From a virus, in IMG/VR virus record IMGVR_UViG_3300043408_000022, positions 1 to 42,760 of that record: a DNA stretch of 42,760 nt; one strand, given 5' to 3'. Below are positions 39,033-42,760 of the stretch, piece after piece. The stretch's first letter is position 1. Each line of letters opens with the position of its first letter. Position numbers and translations under genes: made by a program. Under the pieces are notes generated by a model. That model saw nothing but the letters and a program-made list of their open reading frames with translations, was not told where the DNA came from and did no database searches.

Positions 39033-39686
39033 CTACCACTCGTAGTCGTTGTAAACAGTAATCTTCTCGTACGTCATGTTCTGAGCGGTACGTTCTTCCT
39101 CAGACTTTTCATTCAGTGAAGCGTCAAACTGTTGAGCTTTGGCCTGAGAGTTGGCCATGTCTTCATCCATCTCGTACGCCTGCTGTAGGCAGTAACGTAC
39201 GACATCCTGATAATACTTGTCGGGAACCGATAATACGTCCGAAGTGGCATCTACAGGCGCTGGGCGCTGAGTGTAGTAAAGATCAATGGTTTTTACGTCA
39301 TTGGGGGCTGGCCAGAACGTGAAAGTTCCTGCCCATTCGTACCACAGCACGGGGATGCCGGTAGCGACAGCTAAAGGATCCGCTTGGAAGATGTGCTCCT
39401 CAGCTTCAGGGAAGCTCATGTTAGGAATACGCACACCGTCATAGTGGATCGACTCTACTTGGTGGATGTTATCGGATGGAAAAGTGTACGAACCCTGCTC
39501 AGCTACCGAAGGCGTAGAGCTTTTAGCCTTCAAAACCTTGTTTTTAGCAACAATAACGTCTTGTGCGTCGTTGATCCAACGGATCACATCCGCGTTTTCT
39601 AGCTGCACACCAGACTCGTCACCGAACTGGCGCTGTACAGCGGTAATAACCTCAGAAACGAGGCGGGTCTTAGCTCCATAGCTCAT
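39033..39686 (-). CDS. Head-tail adaptor (tail tubular A / gp4-like)
   Basis: A 217-residue protein beginning MSYGAKTRLVSEVITAVQRQ at the ATGA overlap (39686); the frame open to 39716 is not used. Helical segments (DVIRWINDAQDVIVAKNKVL) surround a beta insert (YEWAGTFTFWPAPNDVKTID, LYYTQRP), and the C-terminus is helical and acidic, as in adaptor proteins that ring the portal. Directly followed by the nozzle gene, the usual podovirus order. Confidence 0.85.
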   Translation of the reverse strand: MSYGAKTRLVSEVITAVQRQFGDESGVQLENADVIRWINDAQDVIVAKNKVLKAKSSTPSVAEQGSYTFPSDNIHQVESIHYDGVRIPNMSFPEAEEHIFQADPLAVATGIPVLWYEWAGTFTFWPAPNDVKTIDLYYTQRPAPVDATSDVLSVPDKYYQDVVRYCLQQAYEMDEDMANSQAKAQQFDASLNEKSEEERTAQNMTYEKITVYNDYEW

Positions 39687-40138
39687 GCTTGGTACTTCTT
39701 TCCGTTGTGCCACCACGTGTTCTTATTGGTTTTAGCCGCAAACTCAATAAGTTCCATGTGGTCAGCGAGTTCTTCTTCTTGCTTCTTCAAGTTCATCAGC
39801 TCTTCCGCAGCGCGTTTTGCCTCCATGCGGGCAAATACGTCGTCTGGGCGGTGCTTTGTAAGGTCGCCCTCAAAGATCCACGACAACACCTCAGCAGGCT
39901 TTTGCATCTCTTCATCGCTCATGTAGCGGATGATGTGAGGAGCCATGTTTGCGGGGCTATCGAGAATGGCCCACGGCTTTGTGTCTGTTTCGTCGCGGTC
40001 TTTGACGGGGATGTATACGAGAGATAGAGTCGGTTTGTAGTCCTGTAATACCTGTGCGAGGTGCGCGTGGGCATCACTAACGAACTCTCCAAGGTCGGAG
40101 TTCCAAACCGTTGACGAACGGTTGAGTGAAGTTTCCAT
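39683..40138 (-). CDS. Structural-operon protein with coiled coil, unknown function
   Basis: A 151-residue protein. Residues 1-100 look globular (TVWNSDLGEFVSDAHAHLAQ, VLSWIFEGDLTKHRPDDVFA). Residues ~103-135 are a Glu/Lys/Leu coiled coil (AKRAAEELMNLKKQEEELAD). The end (NKNTWWHNGKKYQA) is basic and aromatic. Position next to the adaptor suggests a head- or tail-completion or assembly role. No family recognised. Confidence 0.75.
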   Translation of the reverse strand: METSLNRSSTVWNSDLGEFVSDAHAHLAQVLQDYKPTLSLVYIPVKDRDETDTKPWAILDSPANMAPHIIRYMSDEEMQKPAEVLSWIFEGDLTKHRPDDVFARMEAKRAAEELMNLKKQEEELADHMELIEFAAKTNKNTWWHNGKKYQA

Positions 40139-40164
40139 ACTACGAGTGTATCGTAGCTTATACC

Positions 40165-40545
40165 TTAGATGGGTGTTCGCTTGCCATTCTGCATCAGGAA
40201 GAATTTTACTCCCGGCAACATAGGCTTCATAGCGGTGATGTGCTTAGAGTTGTTATCTGTGTAAGTGGCTAGGTGCAATCTACGCACAATGTCAGCCTTT
40301 TGTTTGTCGATGTCAGCGCCTGATACGTAGTACACCTTTCGACAGTTAGGCATGTTTTCCCGTACCCACTTGTCGGTAGCCAATTTGTCTGCCCTACTAC
40401 GGATAGATCGAGCAGTGATAATAACGAAAGGCGAGTCTGGAGTGTATATGACTGGAGCACTTGCATAAATATCGGATAGGTTCTTGAAACCTGCCTGCTT
40501 ATAGTTGACTGCTGCAAGAGTGTCATCGAGATCGTATCCATCCAT
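40165..40545 (-). CDS. HAD-superfamily phosphatase-like protein
   Basis: A 126-residue protein with the HAD motif I near its start (MDGYDLDDTLAAVNY: D5-L-D7-D-T), motif II as VIITARS, and a later conserved Lys (DKQKADIVRR) as motif III. The acid pair of motif IV is less clear. Such small HAD enzymes dephosphorylate nucleotides or other phospho-substrates. It follows the metallophosphoesterase gene by four bases, so two phosphatases are made together inside the structural operon. Confidence 0.78.
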   Translation of the reverse strand: MDGYDLDDTLAAVNYKQAGFKNLSDIYASAPVIYTPDSPFVIITARSIRSRADKLATDKWVRENMPNCRKVYYVSGADIDKQKADIVRRLHLATYTDNNSKHITAMKPMLPGVKFFLMQNGKRTPI

Positions 40546-40549
40546 AGTT

Positions 40550-41776
40550 CTATCTTAGAACCTCATAGCCGGTGAAACGAGATTCGGGTGTTACGACCCA
40601 GCTTGACATTCCTGAGGCTGCTGACTGTCCTGAGTAGTCCTCGAACTCAGGGCTTCCTCCATCCATGGCTGGATTCTGTACGAATAGGAGCTGCCCGAAG
40701 TTACGAATGACCTCATGGTGGTAGTGATTGCCCACGAGGACCGTAGCATCTCCGACAGGGTGGTGAGCAGCTGCCATGTTCTTGTACCAGTTGTACGCTT
40801 TGGATGCGGGGTCGCCTCCATTGCCTTTGCCGTAGATGCTTCCGTGTGTGAGGGCATAGATGTGTCCTTGAATATCGGTGGTCAGGGCTGGCTGATCGTA
40901 GGCAATGTTGAAGTTTACGTGCTCTAGTTTGGAGTCGCGGGTTGCTGCCATTGCTGTGGCTTCGGCGCAGAGCTGATCCATGTTGTCATGACGGTTGTTA
41001 CGTTTACCGTTGATACGATTTTCGCCATGGTTGCCGGGTACGGCTACGACACGTACTGTCGGAAACTTGGTTGCGAGCCTATCGAGGCTGTGGAGGAGGA
41101 TTCCGGTCATGGTTCGGATCTGTCCACGCATGTCCAAATCGATCTGCCATTGCTGGTTTGGATAGATCGAGCAGCCCTCAATGAGGTCTCCGCCGAGCAT
41201 AATGACCAAATCGCCTAATTGTTTCCGGTCATCGGTAATACGTGCCTCTGCAAGAGATAAGAAATGATCCATACGCTCTATAAGGGCTTCAGTGCCCCCT
41301 CCAGTGTCTTTACCTGCCTGCGTATCGTTTATATTCAGGACAAGTGTGTTCTCCCCGGAGACGGGCTTCTGTGACCTCGATTTTCGAGCCAAACTGTTCA
41401 AAATGGCAATACCGTCCACAGTCGGACTAGATGTGTCAGGTTCTATAACGAAACGGTAACGCCACGCTGGTTTGGTCGTTGCAAACTTCTGTTCCGGGTC
41501 ATCACGAGTCCACGCAACAGGATCAAAACGCATTTCTGCAATTCGCACACGATACCCGACAGGGACCTCGATACCCATGTCAGTAATCGCCTTAGCGAAA
41601 TCAACCTCACCCTCCATTGCAGGAAGGATATCCGTGGTCACATAACGAACCTCGTTATTATCCCACTTGACCCCCGGCTCCCAACCCTTAGGGTGTGTAG
41701 AGCGCTGGCGCGTAGCTAACGTAGGGGGAGGGGTTTTTAGATATTCAGAAAGGTCCACAAGTACGGCACATTCCAT
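40550..41776 (-). CDS. Calcineurin-like metallophosphoesterase
   Basis: About 408 residues from ATG 41776; starts at 41800 or further upstream are possible, and no site has a strong ribosome signal. The C-terminal ~280 residues carry the metallophosphoesterase motifs: NDTQAGK (Asp of motif I, with Gln in place of the usual His), MLGGDLIEG (GD), VPGNHGEN (GNH), THGSIYG and GNHYHH. The N-terminal ~130 residues are a separate domain. Phages encode such enzymes with unknown targets, possibly nucleotides or RNA ends. The gene overlaps the upstream HTH-like gene by 32 bases. Confidence 0.85.
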   Translation of the reverse strand: MECAVLVDLSEYLKTPPPTLATRQRSTHPKGWEPGVKWDNNEVRYVTTDILPAMEGEVDFAKAITDMGIEVPVGYRVRIAEMRFDPVAWTRDDPEQKFATTKPAWRYRFVIEPDTSSPTVDGIAILNSLARKSRSQKPVSGENTLVLNINDTQAGKDTGGGTEALIERMDHFLSLAEARITDDRKQLGDLVIMLGGDLIEGCSIYPNQQWQIDLDMRGQIRTMTGILLHSLDRLATKFPTVRVVAVPGNHGENRINGKRNNRHDNMDQLCAEATAMAATRDSKLEHVNFNIAYDQPALTTDIQGHIYALTHGSIYGKGNGGDPASKAYNWYKNMAAAHHPVGDATVLVGNHYHHEVIRNFGQLLFVQNPAMDGGSPEFEDYSGQSAASGMSSWVVTPESRFTGYEVLR

Positions 41777-41984
41777 TTCTGTGTTTGCGAAGAGTTTCAT
41801 CGCTGGTATGAAGCCCAAACTTGCGAAGGCCAATACACAGAGAAGCAATGCTCCACTCGGGATTCAAGAGAGCCTTAACAAAAGACTCACGAGACTTATC
41901 ATCCTGCTCTGAAAGCCACTTGCTTATATTGCAGCGACCTTCACTCTTAGGAGGATTGGACAGAAAATCGGTTAAATCAGTCAT
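41745..41984 (-). CDS. Small HTH-like protein, 79 residues
   Basis: Begins MTDLTDFLSNPPKSEGRCNI. Residues ~42-72 (NPEWSIASLCIGLRKFGLHT, then SDETLRKHRNGMCRTC) resemble a helix-turn-helix with a conserved-looking RxHRxGxCxxC tail seen in some actinobacterial phage proteins placed before a metallophosphoesterase. It may bind DNA or RNA. The stop lies inside the next gene's start region, so the two are probably coupled. Confidence 0.7.
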   Translation of the reverse strand: MTDLTDFLSNPPKSEGRCNISKWLSEQDDKSRESFVKALLNPEWSIASLCIGLRKFGLHTSDETLRKHRNGMCRTCGPF

Positions 41985-41993
41985 AAACCTAGT

Positions 41994-42266
41994 TTACTGC
42001 GAATCCAAGAACATTTGTCGAAGATCGTCAACAGCAAGCCTGCTATCAGGAATACCGAGTTCGATCGCGTAATACATGCGCTCACCAGTGTCGAGATCCG
42101 CATACCCTGTCTGAGCTTCGTAAAATGCTCGCATGTAGTCATTCAGCGACAGGCCATCAGCGAGGCCGGAGGCAGTCTTGAAGTATGCGTACATGTAATC
42201 GTCAAGAGCCAGCCCAAAGGGAAGCCCTGAAGCATCGCGGTAATACTCAATTAGATCTTTAGCCAT
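41994..42266 (-). CDS. Repeat protein related to the tail-fibre N-terminus
   Basis: A 90-residue protein starting at ATG 42266 (AGGAGAGTGCCTA before it; TAATG overlap). It consists of ~20-residue repeats: residues 14-33 (GLPFGLALDDYMYAYFKTAS) and 34-53 (GLADGLSLNDYMRAFYEAQT), with degenerate units before and after. The collagen-like fibre carries a matching unit at its residues 13-31 ([19 protein letters not shown]). This suggests the protein binds the same partner as the fibre head, or the fibre itself, perhaps as an adaptor or chaperone. Confidence 0.75.
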   Translation of the reverse strand: MAKDLIEYYRDASGLPFGLALDDYMYAYFKTASGLADGLSLNDYMRAFYEAQTGYADLDTGERMYYAIELGIPDSRLAVDDLRQMFLDSQ

Positions 42267-42523
42267 TAGGCACTCTCCTGTACAGGGTAAGGGTTGGCAT
42301 CTTTTACAGCTTGCACGGCATCTAACCATTCTTGCTCGGTAGCTTCGCCACGCTGATATTGCATAAAGATAGGGTCAGATATTTGCTGGTATCCTGCTTG
42401 TCGCTTTGACACTACAAAATCGTAAGCGAGTTGCTGGCTATAGATAGCCATTTGCTCACGGTCAGCAATTTCCTCAGGCGTAAGAGGAACAATGATTGAG
42501 GGTACTTCGTTATTGTCAGTCAT
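42266..42523 (-). CDS. Tail-fibre-associated protein (XkdW/assembly-type)
   Basis: An 85-residue protein encoded directly after the fibre gene (8-base gap). The C-terminal part (QISDPIFMQYQRGEATEQEW, then LDAVQAVKDANPYP) matches the short conserved pattern of proteins that follow fibre genes in many phages (XkdW-like or fibre-assembly chaperones). It probably assists fibre folding or attachment. Acidic, no membrane segment. Confidence 0.75.
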   Translation of the reverse strand: MTDNNEVPSIIVPLTPEEIADREQMAIYSQQLAYDFVVSKRQAGYQQISDPIFMQYQRGEATEQEWLDAVQAVKDANPYPVQESA

Positions 42524-42531
42524 AGCAATCC

Positions 42532-42760
42532 TTAGTTGTAACCGTAGACCTGAATTGTGCCGGAGTAAAAGTTGTTTGCAAACTGTAAGCCATCAAAGGC
42601 AGTATTTGCGTTGTAGCCGCCCATACCCAACATCAAAGTGTGGTTATACATGCCCGTAAAAGATAGCATTGTTCCTGTTGAAGCATTTGCTGGCTGAAAA
42701 ACTTCTAACACAAAATCTTTGTGGTAACCAAGAAACATCCAGTTAGTGCCTGTACTGTTA
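42532..42760 (-). CDS. Collagen-like tail fibre, C-terminal end
   Basis: The last 75 residues and stop codon of the fibre gene that starts at 2058. Bases 42634-42760 duplicate 1-127, so only 42532-42633 are new. The end ([20 protein letters not shown], then ANNFYSGTIQVYGYN) is beta-rich and aromatic, suiting a receptor-binding tip. On the circle the gene is intact at 719 codons plus stop. Confidence 0.9.
   Translation of the reverse strand, partial: NSTGTNWMFLGYHKDFVLEVFQPANASTGTMLSFTGMYNHTLMLGMGGYNANTAFDGLQFANNFYSGTIQVYGYN
42634..42760. repeat. Terminal direct repeat, right copy
   Basis: Identical to bases 1-127. Joining the ends through this overlap restores the tail-fibre frame and gives a 42,633-bp circle. 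Confidence 0.9.

Overview
The window looks like one complete, circularly assembled genome of a tailed dsDNA phage. Bases 1-127 recur exactly at 42634-42760, so the unique circle is 42,633 bp, and the tail-fibre gene runs across the artificial ends. There is no tape-measure-type gene. Instead there is a P22/T7-style set: a portal of about 700 residues, a head-tail adaptor, a beta-propeller-like nozzle protein and a 1,671-residue putative internal virion protein. This suggests a short-tailed (podovirus) phage. I see no integrase, and the DNA polymerase has Tyr at the position of E. coli Pol I Phe762, so a virulent lifestyle is the likelier inference. The host is not proven. A DUF2746-like membrane protein and the SNF2 / RecB-like nuclease / RecA-like ATPase set recall actinobacterial phages, and base composition looks moderate, so a mid-GC actinobacterium is my best guess.

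Late genes all lie on the minus strand and are contiguous on the circle. Reading from 13505 downwards: small genes, a small-terminase-like protein, a tail fibre, an M23 endolysin with a holin-like membrane tail, a 25-residue peptide, a terminator, large terminase, two overlapping small genes, portal, scaffold, major capsid protein and a terminator. The operon then continues through the collagen-like tail fibre and across the ends. From 42523 down to 29598 come tail accessory genes, a metallophosphoesterase and a HAD phosphatase, adaptor, nozzle, small basic proteins, three putative internal virion proteins and a membrane protein. Stop-start overlaps of the TAATG type recur throughout, which suggests translational coupling.

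Between the two arms (13.5-16.1 kb) is a regulatory hub. Three consecutive plus-strand units each consist of a conserved upstream element, a hairpin, a non-Shine-Dalgarno leader (GATTGGG...ATC) directly before ATG, one or two genes, and a strong terminator. The first unit encodes a DprA-like protein. Two more element copies have no obvious gene; they are followed by tandem repeats, an 18-bp inverted repeat and a promoter whose -35 box is embedded in a perfect 16-bp palindrome.

Early/middle genes (16.1-29.5 kb, plus strand) begin with a run of tiny unknown proteins. They continue with an SNF2-type ATPase, an HNH protein, an Orn-like exonuclease, a RecB/Cas4-like nuclease, a Sak4-like ATPase, an ssDNA-binding protein, a primase, a RecA-fold helicase, a family A DNA polymerase, a DUF3310 protein and a RuvC-like resolvase. 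Together these form a replication-recombination set. A bidirectional-looking terminator at 29566-29593 separates the convergent arms.
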